A stretch of DNA of 64,000 nucleotides from Aedes albopictus (Eukaryota > Arthropoda > Insecta > Diptera > Culicidae). The position numbers and the translations under genes are program-made. Shown here piece after piece: positions 21,565 to 32,181 of this stretch. The stretch lies in the NCBI RefSeq assembly GCF_035046485.1, contig NC_085138.1:294296256-294360255 (forward strand), written 5' to 3'. The notes under the pieces were generated by a model. The model was not told the origin of the DNA. It was given only the letters and a program-made list of their open reading frames with translations, and searched no databases. How positions within the stretch are numbered: the stretch's first letter is position 1; every line of letters begins with the position of its first letter.

Positions 21565-22124
21565 GTGGTGGGGGTAAAGTGGACAACCTAAGCATTGTGA
21601 TTGTTTCCAGTGGAAATGCGGCAAAATTCATCTGCTTTTCCGAGTAACATGGAAGATAATGATATACTCTAGAAATCTTGTAAGGGATTACATTTAAAAA
21701 ATATTGTTTTCTTTGATTTTTTCTTCATCAAAACGTGCATAAAAATAGCGTGAAAAAAATCGGTGGGAGTAATATGGACAATCGGTGGGGTAAAATGAAC
21801 AAGACGTTAAAAGTTATATAACAGCATATTATTTCTATGTTTTTAAATGCAAACTATGAAATTTCATATGATACCTTTATTTTGTTGTTTTCAAACTTTT
21901 AAGTTTGCACTTTGAAACACACTTTAATAATTATTGTAAAAATAGTGTAAAAAAACAAGCACTGTTTTGGATGAAAATGATATTTTGTAGATATAAAATA
22001 TTTTTTAAAAACTTTTTACTTCAACTATCTGACGACATGTGTGACGGGTGTGATTCTGGAGTTTGCAAAAAAAAATTATGAAATTTTGGAGAAATTTGAA
22101 CCGATTGTCCATTTTACCCCCACC
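21565..22124. mobile_element. MITE-like element with GGTGGGGGTAAA termini
   Basis: The left end GTGGTGGGGGTAAAGTGGAC pairs with the right end GTCCATTTTACCCCCACC. Internal copies of GGTGGGGTAAAATG lie subterminally. No coding capacity. Confidence 0.6.
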
Positions 22125-23284
22125 GTCTGATTATGTTAAAATTATTTCCAAAACTTTTTTTTTTACAAATCTTAATTTTTTTTTCGTTTGAAAATATTCT
22201 TCTATGTGGTTTTTATTAGTTTAGGGTGTAAAACTTGTAATAATTTGAAAATAACTCACGAAAAAACCTTAGCAATGATAGGCAGATTTTACATCATTTT
22301 CGATTTTTCTCGTGATTTTTAAAGAATTTGTCATTTTGAAGAGGTTTATTTGATTTTAATGTTCAAGATCAGCAAAAGTATAATGGTTTATGCTTAGGCA
22401 TAAGCTTCAATCGTTAAAACATTTTGAAAACCAATAAAAGCCATGAAACTGTACCCTGTCCATTTTACCTGAACCGGCATTTACACGTTCCACAGAACCA
22501 CACTGGACGAAAAATCTGTGAAATTCGAGTCCCAGAAGAAGGTCCTAAACGGACCGAAACTTCGGACCTGGGGGCTGCGAATAGAATCAAAATGCTTGTC
22601 AAAATATCTCCATGCACCGCTGTCAAAATATCTCCGTCGAATTGTCACAGCTCCAACAGCTACTGTTTTTATGCGATTCCACCTAACATAAAAGGTATTG
22701 CAACAAGATTTTTTCAGAAAAAGTCAAACAACATGACAAAGTGCATTGGATCACATGGAAAACGAGGAAAGTTCTAAAAAACGTTATGAGTGCATTGTAG
22801 TTAATTTTTCAACGACAAAACATTGAAATTTCCACCGCAAATTGAAAATGAATAAACTTTGAAAACGAGAACAATATTGGAGTCAAGGGGGATTGATCAT
22901 GTTTACCTTTTTCGAACAGCGTCGCGACGGCGTGTTTGACAATCGCACCGAGGATGGTGGTGGCATGAAAATTAAACGCTCGTGCGTGTTTTCAAACCAA
23001 GTGTCAGAAGTGTGTTGGTGTGCGTTAGCTAGCTTGAAAAATGAAACCGTTCCTATTCGCATTACTCAGCTTCGGACAAGATAAAATAGCAGTATTTTTA
23101 TTTTTGTCAAGACTGGTAAGCCATCCTCCGAGAGTAAAAATTCAACAGTTGAAAATAGTCAACAAGTTACGAGTGTAGACCTGAAGTTCTGAACTCCAAG
23201 GTAGTTTGGCTGACCTGGAATATCCCTGTAGTGTCTATAAATGACATTTGCGATTTCAAGAGCTTCGCGGATTCCAGCAGATTA
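22125..23284. other. Non-coding, nothing recognised
   Basis: A 117-codon frame at 22424-22777 has no recognisable domain. A third TGTCCATTTTACCT word at about 22459 suggests more debris of the preceding element. Confidence 0.4.
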
Positions 23285-23700
23285 TGTAATACTATTATTT
23301 ATGGCGAAAACACAAAGTTTTTCTTGTAGATTTAAAGGGCTTCATTATAGAACAGTTTGGACGAACCTGAATGTCGCAAAAGTTTATAATAAAAAAGTAG
23401 ACTTCAGATTGGTCCAGAAACCACAAATAAATATGCAACGTTACTCAGTATAGCAGACATAGTTATTGTTACGAGTGTAGACCTGAAGTCCTGAACTCCA
23501 AGGTAGTTTAGCTGACCTGGAGTATCCCTATATTGTCTTCAAATGACATTGCAGATTTCAAGAGCTTCACGGATCTCAGTAGGTTATGCAGTGCTATTAT
23601 TTGTGGCGAAAATGCATAAAATTATTCTTGTAGATGTGAAGAACTTCACTATAAGACAGTTTCGAACAACCCAGAATATAAAACACCTTTTGATATTCTT
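23285..23700. repeat. Direct repeat, copies 2 and 3
   Basis: 23285-23475 is about 85-90% similar by eye to 21300-21480. A further partial repeat follows from ACGAGTGTAGACCTGAAGTC (about 23471), which also repeats 23170-23190. Confidence 0.65.
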
Positions 23701-24219
23701 GACGAAGGCTAAATGAATACATATAAATGTAACCCACATCCAAGTTCAGCTTTTAGAACAACTGGTATGTCAATTATTTCGTTTTTCTTGATTTCATGGT
23801 GTTCAGGATGTTCTAGGTTATCAATGAAGTCCCAAATACAAATATTCCCATTTTTCCCTAATAAAGGACTCAATTTGCAACAATTTTGCCGAAAAAAGTA
23901 TTCAGTTTTATCGAATGCGTGAATTTATACAGCCGTTTCTATGTTGGGGGGTCATATATGACCCCTCCGGCTCCAAGGGGTTAAAGTGTTCATGGCCAAC
24001 CATGGCCCCACGGGAAGCGTGTTCCGAAATCACAGCTTCGAAGTCAACACATCGTAATGTATAAAAACATCGACCAGGAATTCCGGATTTTTTGGTACTT
24101 ACGGTTATCGGACTGGTCCAATCGAATATTATTTCGATAGATAATGAGTGGGTAAGCGGGTACCTTGCCGGCATTCTACAGGTGTTTTTTTTTGCTAGCC
24201 ACACTACGGCTAATCATTT

Positions 24220-24466
24220 TATACCGCATTTAGTTCACCACTGGTCTGCGCACTTAGTCTTCATAAGAGCGAAAACGTGAATAAAACTGCGCGATTGCAT
24301 CAAATCAAATTGATGTCTTCGGCACACTATTTCTTTGATGTATGCTGAATAAGTTCTCTGAAGACACCAAGTTGATTGGATGCAATCGCGCACTTTTATT
24401 TGCGTTTCCGCACTCGTGAAAACTAGTGCGATATTTAGTCCAGTGGTGACCTAAATGCGCTATATT
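24220..24466. mobile_element. Short MITE with ATAGCGCATTTAGGTCACCA termini
   Basis: The outer inverted repeats ATACCGCATTTAGTTCACCA and GGTGACCTAAATGCGCTAT enclose a second pair, GCGCGATTGCATC and GATGCAATCGCGC. The element is 247 bp and non-coding. Confidence 0.75.
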
Positions 24467-24504
24467 CTACTTAATCATTTGTCTTCTTATAATGGGGCAC
24501 GTTC

Positions 24505-24860
24505 GGTGTAGTACTAGATTTGTAGTAATGAGCTGAATTTTAGTATGGTGAGAAGGTCAATTCTCCGTTTCTGCAATGAAATGATGCAAAAAGCGTGGGT
24601 ATTATGATTCCTTGCCTAATTTAATGCTGCTTGAGCAAAACTTTGGATAACTATGTTGTTTATGTTGCAAGAAATGGAGAAAACAACAACACTGTTGCCC
24701 AAAGTTTTGCTCAAACAGCATCAAATTAGGCAAGGAATCATAATACCCACGCTGTTTGCACCATTTCATTGCAGAAACGGAGAATTGACCTTCTCACCAT
24801 ACTAAAATTCAGCTCATTACTACACATCTAGTACTTCAACGATCTGTCCTATTCATCAAT
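24505..24860. mobile_element. Fold-back element, family B copy 2
   Basis: The arms share GTACTAGAT, GAGCTGAATTTTAGTATGG, AGCGTGGGTATTATGATTCC and TTGCCTAATT with their complements. Same family as 15681-16050, diverged by roughly 15%. Confidence 0.9.
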
Positions 24861-26400
24861 GAGATTCACCAATGTGGATTCCTCATTCAAGTTTATGATT
24901 TTGGTAAACAGAATCATAATAAAGAATGATGTACTAGTTCCAAGCCTCGTTCATTGATTCTTTGTGCAATTCTCCGGTTAATCACGGAGTATCTACTACG
25001 AATTGTGCGGTCGTGTATGCTCAATGCTCATGCTTGGTGAAGAGAGTCGTAATAAAAGTGTCAAAATGCAACACGTATGGTGCATAACGGCAAAATATGT
25101 CATGCTATCTATAGTGACCTTTCCTGCGGTTTATTCTCATAACATAGAAATCTCGTGTTTATCAGAGAATCATGACTTATTGACATGTCACGGAAGAACC
25201 CAGCCTAACAAAAGCAAAAAGGTCTGAAGTACACAGGGTCAAATATTTGACTAGGAAAGAACTCGAGCAACAACATCAGTTAGACACTAATGAAAATTCG
25301 ATCGAGTCAAACAAGATGTTTGAGCATTGGTTTCTTTTTGTACAAATGTTTGAGCCTGTGTACTAACAGCTTAAGCAAGGATAGAACTAAGAACTTAAGC
25401 ATGGAATCGACTAGTAGCTACGCTTTGTTTATCTAAGCTTAGAAAGGCTATTATATATTTTTTTAAATTTGTAATGCATAGATTTGTACACATCTATTCG
25501 TTATCCGATGCTAAAGCTTACAATTCGATATCCTGCTTCATTTGCAACATTTATATTGCTGTTCATTGCCTTTTTCTACGTCAAGCTTCACCCATTTTAT
25601 CTGGTCACCGACCTCCTCGTAGTCTTCGCCTGTTACTGGATATGAATTGTTCACGAACAGCGCCGATTGTCAAACCAAATCCATACCTTTCTCCATCTAT
25701 GCAAAATAAAAATCCATCAATATCAGCTTTCGAAAGTAGGTACTCGAACCTATTACCATAGAAATAATGCCAGAAAAGCAAGCACTTGTGCAGCCGCCGC
25801 ATAGTCATTATTTATACAGACCGATGCGCTATCATCATCAACACTACTGCTGTTGTAGGTCTCTCTACGGCATCAGAGCCGTAGGAATCGTCGTCGTCGT
25901 CGACGTTGTCGATTCGATAAGTAAGCAGTAGCTTAGTGCAGCGCCGAGCCGAAGTAATCTCCCAACGGTGCAGTTATCTAGCTAGGCACTTTGCTGATGT
26001 CATCGTTGACTGCACACATCATGCATCAACCACCGGAGTCTTTTCTCCTACACCAATGAGCACCACTACTATCATTACTGCGCTACTGTTGTTGGGCACA
26101 CACTCTTCTATTACTACTATTGCTATCGCTCCACTACTGTTTAACACACTATATGTAGAAGAAGTCTTCCCTTGAAGCATGTTTATTTCATCTCATTTCT
26201 CTCGCGTCGCTAACTTCATCCCGGCGACGTTTGCGTCCGGTTTTCCTTTTTTCCGCTTCTTCTTTTGTTCGTCTATGAATTTGTATTGTTTTCTTATTCC
26301 ATCTCACACCCGGTTGGCTGTGCCTACAGTGGATCGTAAAGTTGTCTGTACAGGTTGTTTCTTTTTTCTTTGGAAAACTGTGTATGTTTACTCAAACATT
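24861..26400. other. Non-coding single-copy DNA with GTCGTC tract
   Basis: Contains a GTCGTCGTCGTCGACGTTG tract (about 25888-25910) and ACTACT-rich stretches. Frames at 25474-25761, 25936-26175 and the start of 26179-26685 are low-complexity or run into repeats. It could be regulatory or intronic DNA. Confidence 0.4.
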
Positions 26401-26431
26401 TATATCTGTTTGATATTATTAAGTGTTCGTA

Positions 26432-26480
26432 GAAGTACTGCTTCCACCTTTCGATCACCTCGGATTGATTCATCAAGATG
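26432..26480 (-). mobile_element. Small RTE-type LINE fragment
   Basis: GAAGTACTGCTTCCACCTTT and CGATCACCTC match 49548-49580 in the RTE-type LINE, same strand. Only about 45 bp remain. Confidence 0.6.
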
Positions 26481-26561
26481 CGGTTATTATCTTTACACAT
26501 TAAAGCTCGACATAAAGTCTCTATGGCATGAGTTGAGATTATTTTTTTTTATCTGTATTAA

Positions 26562-26722
26562 TGAGATTTTTAACCCTGGGCTAGTTCATCTCGGGACCCA
26601 CGCTTTACTTCCCTTCCGAAGGAAGTACTCGCATTTTGCGAGTTTGTCGGGAGTGGGATTCGATCCCAGGTCCTCGGCGAGATAGTCAAGTGTTCTAACC
26701 ATCACACCAGGTCCGCTCTACT
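26562..26722 (-). mobile_element. tRNA-derived SINE, second family
   Basis: On the minus strand the head reads GGACCTGGTGTGATGGTTAG (A box) and GGGATCGAATCCCA (B box, 26655-26667 region). A body follows with GCGAGTACTTCCTTCGGAAG, ending near CCCAGGGTTAAAAATCTC. It is distinct from the Feilai-type copies elsewhere in the window. Confidence 0.75.
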
Positions 26723-28976
26723 TTGAGATTCTTAGAGAACTTTCTTGTTTCTTAAGAAATTAACAGAAGCTGTTTCGTTTTCTCCACTGCACTGCCAGGA
26801 CGGTGTTTTCTCTCCCTGACAGCGTTGGGGAAATGTTACGAAAATCTTATTTGCTATTTTCACTGTTCCTAATAAAAAAATGCAACGTTTTTTTTTAAAC
26901 TAATCAGCATTGTAGATGGTGATACTCACGGGTAAAAGTTCGCACATAAATTGATGACACTTAAAAATGTCATGACATTAGTTGACATTTTCGGAAGAGG
27001 TGAGTTTGTTGTTTCGGCCTCCGTTCGATTTGTTCAAAAGGCGTATATGTTGATTTTAAAAATGATATGTTGTAGGCGTCAGAAATGAGATTATATTTTC
27101 ACGTAAAAGAAAATCCCTGTACCGACAACTGTTTGAGACACTGTTGTAGCTAGTGATCACTGATGCTGATGACGCCGGTGATAGCGCGCGGGGTGACGAA
27201 CATGGGGCTGCTGCTAGAGTCTAAACTTGGCTAGAGAGGTGCCACCACACATTAGCGCTATCTCGACTGACTGTAGGTGCGGTGTGTTGTGGCTCCGGCT
27301 CCAGAAGTGGAATGAAAAGAAAAAGTGCTACTCCCGTAAGCGGAGTCGTCGTTGTCGTCGTCGTCGTCGCTAACCTAGATCCGGTCTAGCCTGGCTGCTG
27401 CTAGGTTTCACTATGTGTGACAATTTCTCCGCCCCTCTGGCGAGCGTTTTTGGAACGGTTTCAACCAATGCCACAGTGCCGCTGTGCCATCAGGTTGTTG
27501 ATTCAAAGTCGGGACCGTTTGAAACTCAGAACCGGAATTGGTTGGGTGTCTAGCTCCTGGGATACTCAAAGAAATCATTCTAGCCGGAAGATGAATAGAC
27601 AGTTTGTATGGCAAATGAAATGTTCTTATCATACCTTGCTGGACCTGTCGAACAAGAGTCGAATCTGTTGGAAATCATATCCGAACAAACATGCTAATGA
27701 TAAAGGATTTCGTAAATTTTGTGATTCTGTTGTATGTTTTGTTTTCTGAACATTTGTAGCGCTCGGATATAAGACAGCAGCGTAGATTCAATCTAATTGC
27801 CTACCTTCAGGTAATTTCGAACAGCGATTAATTACAAAAAAGGAAAATCGTTCTTTTACACGGGTATCAACGTGCTGAAGTCTTAAATTATACCCAAGAA
27901 AAAATATTGCTTTGTAAGCAGCGAATTCTGAAAACAAAAGGCAGCCTACCAGAGAAAACACAATCACAAAATAGATCGAAGCAGGAGCAAAAACAGTTAT
28001 GAAACCTCGTCTTTCTGGGTTTTGACTTTGTTATTCCCTTGGGTAACATGCAACATTTATGTTTTGTGTCATTTGTTAGTTTGTAATGTTTTATTTCAAC
28101 GTGCATTTGTACTGCTCCAGTTCATTTTTCGCAATGAATTAAAATCAGTTAAAAAATGAATCATTTTAAAATATCTTGCGGAACTGGTTTCGTTGAAAAC
28201 GCATTCATCATTGCTCACAACCACCTGAAAATCAAGTAAAAAGCTCTACCGATGAATGGATATGCTTTTTGCACGGTGTGCGCTTTCGATCTTATCTGGC
28301 GCAAGCTGCAGTACTTAGTCGGAGAAAACAAACAACAGAATAGAAAAACAATGCACAGGTGCTTTTGTGATAAGATAAAATTGTTTGACGATGATTGCAT
28401 TTCCACCAAAGCACACATGTGCTCGTAGTACATACTGATTGTTTGATGTATGTGCCCCGTCCCGTTATAATATAGGACCATATTTTTTCGGCACAATCAC
28501 CCCGAAGCGGAATGATGATTCAACGGCATACGCCCTAATGAAATCACACAGCGCCATCAGCGGTCGGTGAAAGATAACATATGAAGTTCTGTTGCAGAAT
28601 ATTCAAGTCTACATCCGTGTTGAAAATGGGACATTCTAAGGGCACTGACGACTTCAGTACAGCTGTAATTTCGATCTTCTGAATAAGTTATGTGAATTTG
28701 GCAATTTCCAAATCTCTAGAATTTTGAGGGTCGATTATCGTGCAGAACCGTGATTTTCTCAAGTTTCTTCAATAATAACTTCGTCCCAAACATCAAATGT
28801 TCATTCATCTGCTGGATATTTGTCTTCGGAAGAAAAAAAATACGATGATAGCTTCCAGACAATCACTTCTGCATTGTCGGAATTTGTTCAAACCTGTAGA
28901 TCACTGTCTTAACGATAATGTGTAAATCAAAACAAACATGATAAATACATTACAATTATAATTAAAAAATGAATTG
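26723..28976. other. Non-repetitive DNA, GC-rich island at 27.1-27.6 kb
   Basis: No TIR or LINE motif is seen. A GTCGTC tract lies at 27344-27369, and a balanced-composition stretch at 27130-27580 has overlapping frames on both strands (27411-27632 - and 27417-27749 +) that I cannot assign. Candidate conserved non-coding or UTR DNA. Confidence 0.4.
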
Positions 28977-29048
28977 AACTAACTCTATATTATTTTACTC
29001 TTTATTTTCAGGTACGTACGGCCAACCTATCAATTCTGAAGGTAAAAC
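28976..29048 (+). other. Candidate recursive-splice site or 30-nt micro-exon
   Basis: Branch-point-like CTAAC at 28979-28983 is followed by a pyrimidine-rich tract TTTTACTCTTTATTTTCAG ending at 29011, directly abutting GTACGTACGG. This AG|GT juxtaposition with a donor-like GTACGT is the architecture of insect ratchet sites in long introns. A second donor, GAAG|GTAAAACG, lies 30 nt downstream, so the segment 29012-29041 could also be a micro-exon; two of its three frames are open. Confidence 0.4.
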
Positions 29049-29665
29049 GTAAAAGTTATGCCTTGGCGTAGTTGTGTGAATTCACCAACCAAGCAGTTCT
29101 GCTTCGGGGATATTAGGCGAAGATTCGCGTACATCGACGTCTTCTTTCATTCCTAATCTTTACCTTCTCAATACCTACTTCACACTTCCTTGCAGCCTAG
29201 TAAATATCATCAAATCTATCATTTCAATACTTACTCTACATCCTACTCCCTTGCTCTTTGAGAAAATTACCGAAAAAGCCGTACATATTTCAATTCCAGG
29301 GTTGTTACAACTATGCAATTTTCGCGGATTTGCAAAATTTGGCGCGAAAGTGTATCTTGTACCGACTTTTCGAACCCTCTAAGCAGAATACCCTCTTCGA
29401 ATGAGTGTAATCAGTTTTGTACCTTTTAATTCCGCTTTATTTTGTTCTATTTCCCCCTATTTTCCTTTGACAGATACGCGTATTTCGACTACCACTTGTA
29501 ATCTTCCTCAGTGTCAGTTATCCATTTCCAGTGGATGAATGGTGTTATCAGGCATTACATTTAACATCTATGAGATGAATACGAATGAGAACATTTGTCA
29601 TAAATCGTCAAAGTTCTCAGGGTGCATCTTCGACATCCCTCTAACAAACTCTACTGATATTATTT

Positions 29666-29869
29666 GTCCTTATTAATAAATTTCAATCTCAATATTGCAT
29701 TTTTGATTCGTTGATAGACTTTCGAGCAAATCTTCGAAGAGAAAAAATGAATACTCACACGTCAGTTTGCATGGCAGTTAGCAGCTGAACGAACCATGCA
29801 TTCATTGCACCAACTGAGAGTGTGCGTTCCATGTTGTTTTCGTTAGCGGTGGCAAAACCCAATCTATCA
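29666..29869. repeat. Near-identical ~200-bp direct repeat, copy 1
   Basis: Runs from CCTTATTAATAAATTTC to ACCCAATCTA. Copy 2 is at 31978-32181. Over about 195 bp I see one internal difference (GGCAG versus TGCAG) plus one near the left edge. The 2.1 kb between them is unrelated. There are no TG/CA ends, so these do not look like LTRs. Confidence 0.9.
29759..29832 (-). CDS. Candidate first coding exon, copy 1
   Basis: On the minus strand a strong start context AACAACATGG opens 24 codons (MERTLSVGAMNAWFVQLL, then TAMQTD) and two more bases. It ends at a consensus 5' splice donor GTGAGTATTC. The next in-frame codons run into TGA, so splicing would be needed. The sequence has no domain that I recognise. 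An in-frame stop-free leader in copy 2 (ANENN upstream of the ATG) is kept here, but the DNA beyond it is replaced by the 2.1-kb insert. Confidence 0.35.
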
Positions 29870-31977
29870 GGTATCAGAAGGCCGGCTCCAGAGGCACGTT
29901 ATTCTCCATTTGGGACATTTGTGCCATCGCCATACATATGAGCCTATTTCATCATTTATCTGAGGGAGAATGGGACAAGGGATGGGAATAGGGAAAGGGA
30001 AAGGTGATGAAATAGGAAGGGGTGCCCTAGAAGAGGGAATGAACGCATAAGCGCAACGAGAGCTCACAGCTCATACCACAACGGGGTTAATCAGTGCCCT
30101 GAAAAGGACACTGTAAAACGCATAAGCGTAAAAAGAGCCTATAGCTCATTGGAGGTAGCTTGCGACGTCATGCGACTTTCAATATGACATAGAAAGGCAC
30201 GTCATCAAAAGTATCCTCAATATTCAAGAAATCACCCAAGCAAAAACTACGTTTGTGCGAGTGCTTTCTTGAAAACGTATACAACTTTGTGTAAAAGAGT
30301 TACTGTGGACATCCCAAATTGGGAGACATGTGAGTTCACATGAACAGGCATGTTAGCCAGACGAACATCACAGATGTGATAATCGACAATGCGTTTCGAG
30401 CATTTCAGAAAGAACGACGTAACCAGATAAATCTGGAACTTATTCCTTCTTTTTACAACGCACGCACCCTTTCGGGATAAAACTACAGAGTAATTTCACG
30501 TCATGAAAATACCCATTAGAAAACTACAAGAGTTCAAAACATGTTTGAAAAACTCAAATCCCTCTGGAGAAAAATAGGACAAAGCGCCATTTGCTCCAGG
30601 AGATTTGAAGTAAGCAGAGCTTTTTAGTGCCCACTAAATCGATTCTATAGCTACAATCCTCGGGGTAGAAGCTAAAGATTCGTAGCTATACAAAAGACTG
30701 GTTTATCCGAAGATATTTAAAACTTGAACAGGTCCGAGTTCCATTCAGGAATACCTCTTGCGGTCCGCACAGACCGCAGAGGACAAGCTTCTTTCAAAGC
30801 AGTAGCCATGGTATACCACAATGAAGGGCGTTGTAATAACAAAACCATAATGAAACTCTCTTGGAGTTGCAATGGAAGCGAGTTATCCATAAAATGTGAT
30901 CGCAACCAATTATTACAGGTTCCCTAGCTTGTTGAGCAGGGACGCCTGAATACGCAAAGTTTGCGAAGGAACACTCCAAAGTGCAAAAAGGTCAAATGGA
31001 GGGTTCTCATCTGACACAGGCCAATCAGTCAACTCATGACAAATTCTGCTCATGCAGAGTTGGGTTAGGTACAATTCTATGTTAAGTTAACCATGAACTG
31101 TACTACCTAAGTATTCCATCAAACTGGAGCATCTCAAATTAATGTTTGAGCTACTTGAGATGCCAAATATCAGCGAAAAGATGCTGAAAACAAGAGCTTG
31201 CTTGAAGGCATCCACAAGGAAAGGTTGAAACATACTGTTAACGTTATTCTAAAATATAGCATGCTCGAGGCACGACAGTTCATCTATAATGAAAAAAGCA
31301 AAGCTGGGTTCACAAGGTAACCTATACAAAAGTTACCCTACGAAAATGAACTTTTTAAAGTAGATCCACTTGGGCTACATACGCTTTTTACGCTGAAAAT
31401 TGATCTGAGGTTTCCTTGCCGTAGCCACTACCCAAACTAGACAGGATTACACTCTTCACAATCACAGCACAAAAAGGAAACATCAACGACGAACCAAATC
31501 GTATCAATTGAAAAACGCCAATGGCGAAAACGCATTAAGCGAACCCATATAGGCAGTAATGTAAGCTAATTAACAACATTTGAATAACCCCGCCCTTATT
31601 TAGCCTCAAATTTGAGACTTAACAAGGGCAACTGATTATCTCGGAGAAACGCAAGGTCCACTGCACCATTGCTCCGGTTAGCGCAGTAAGGGCGTAATAC
31701 TGTGGAGGACGCCCTAATTCTCCACAGGCTCCGTTTGTAGTTAGGTTTTTATTAGACCCCCCTAACCATTCATTCTTTGGCACGGTAAGCATAAAGCCGC
31801 ATAACACCGTGAATTAGAGGTCACCTGTTTAGTGGACTCTTACCACTGGATCAGGCGGTCCGTAGTGTTATTCTTAGCCAATTGAGACAACTGCTACCGA
31901 CACTACGCAGCTATCTAGGGTGATCGGGAAAAGAAGTTAACATTGATGGTCAACTTCCAAACGAACCCGAACAGCCG
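29870..31977. mobile_element. 2.1-kb unassigned segment between direct repeats
   Basis: Features are a fragment CCGGCTCCAGAGGCACGTTA, TTCTCCATTTGGG and TTTGTGCC (also at about 55752-55795), a purine run GGGAATAGGGAAAGGGAAAG, and the repeated ACGCATAAGCG phrase at 30041 and 30117. Balanced composition from 30.7 to 31.9 kb is retroelement-like. No frame exceeds 70 codons and none is recognised. Likely a decayed retrotransposon with its coding part lost. Confidence 0.4.
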
Positions 31978-32181
31978 GAAAAACCTTATGAATAAATTTC
32001 AATCTCAATATTGCATTTTTGATTCGTTGATAGACTTTCGAGCAAATCTTCGAAGAGAAAAAATGAATACTCACACGTCAGTTTGCATTGCAGTTAGCAG
32101 CTGAACGAACCATGCATTCATTGCACCAACTGAGAGTGTGCGTTCCATGTTGTTTTCGTTAGCGGTGGCAAAACCCAATCT
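31978..32181. repeat. Near-identical ~200-bp direct repeat, copy 2
   Basis: Partner of 29666-29869. Downstream of it the sequence continues AAGGGAAAAGCGGTGG, probably the original flank. Confidence 0.9.
32075..32148 (-). CDS. Candidate first coding exon, copy 2
   Basis: Same 24-codon exon as at 29759-29832, with the AACAACATGG start and GTGAGT donor. The one internal base difference between the copies changes GCC to GCA, both alanine. On the minus strand this copy lies upstream of the other, so it would be the 5'-most alternative first exon. No downstream exon has been identified. Confidence 0.35.

Larger units (their letters stand above)
15141..23980. mobile_element. Large interval bounded by TTAA-flanked inverted termini
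   Basis: TTAA at 15137-15140 is followed by CCCCTTGGGCCATAGGGGTC and AGATATGACCCC. At the other end, GGGGTCATATATGACCCC continues CTCCAAGGGG, then TTAA at 23981-23984. The ends are imperfect inverted repeats with TTAA target sites, as in piggyBac-type elements. No transposase is seen. The ~8.8 kb inside hold several other elements, so this may be one composite, or two fragments of the same family that happen to face each other. Confidence 0.45.

Noticed and set aside
26179..26685. 168-codon open frame
   Set aside because: It runs through an RTE LINE scrap and a tRNA-derived SINE, so it is a composite chance frame.
27786..27816. Second ratchet-like site (CTTCAGGTAATT)
   Set aside because: The pyrimidine tract is weak and interrupted; much poorer than the site at 29012.
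29666..32181. LTR retrotransposon with 200-bp LTRs
   Set aside because: The repeats lack TG...CA ends, and no primer-binding site, polypurine tract or gag-pol frame is visible.
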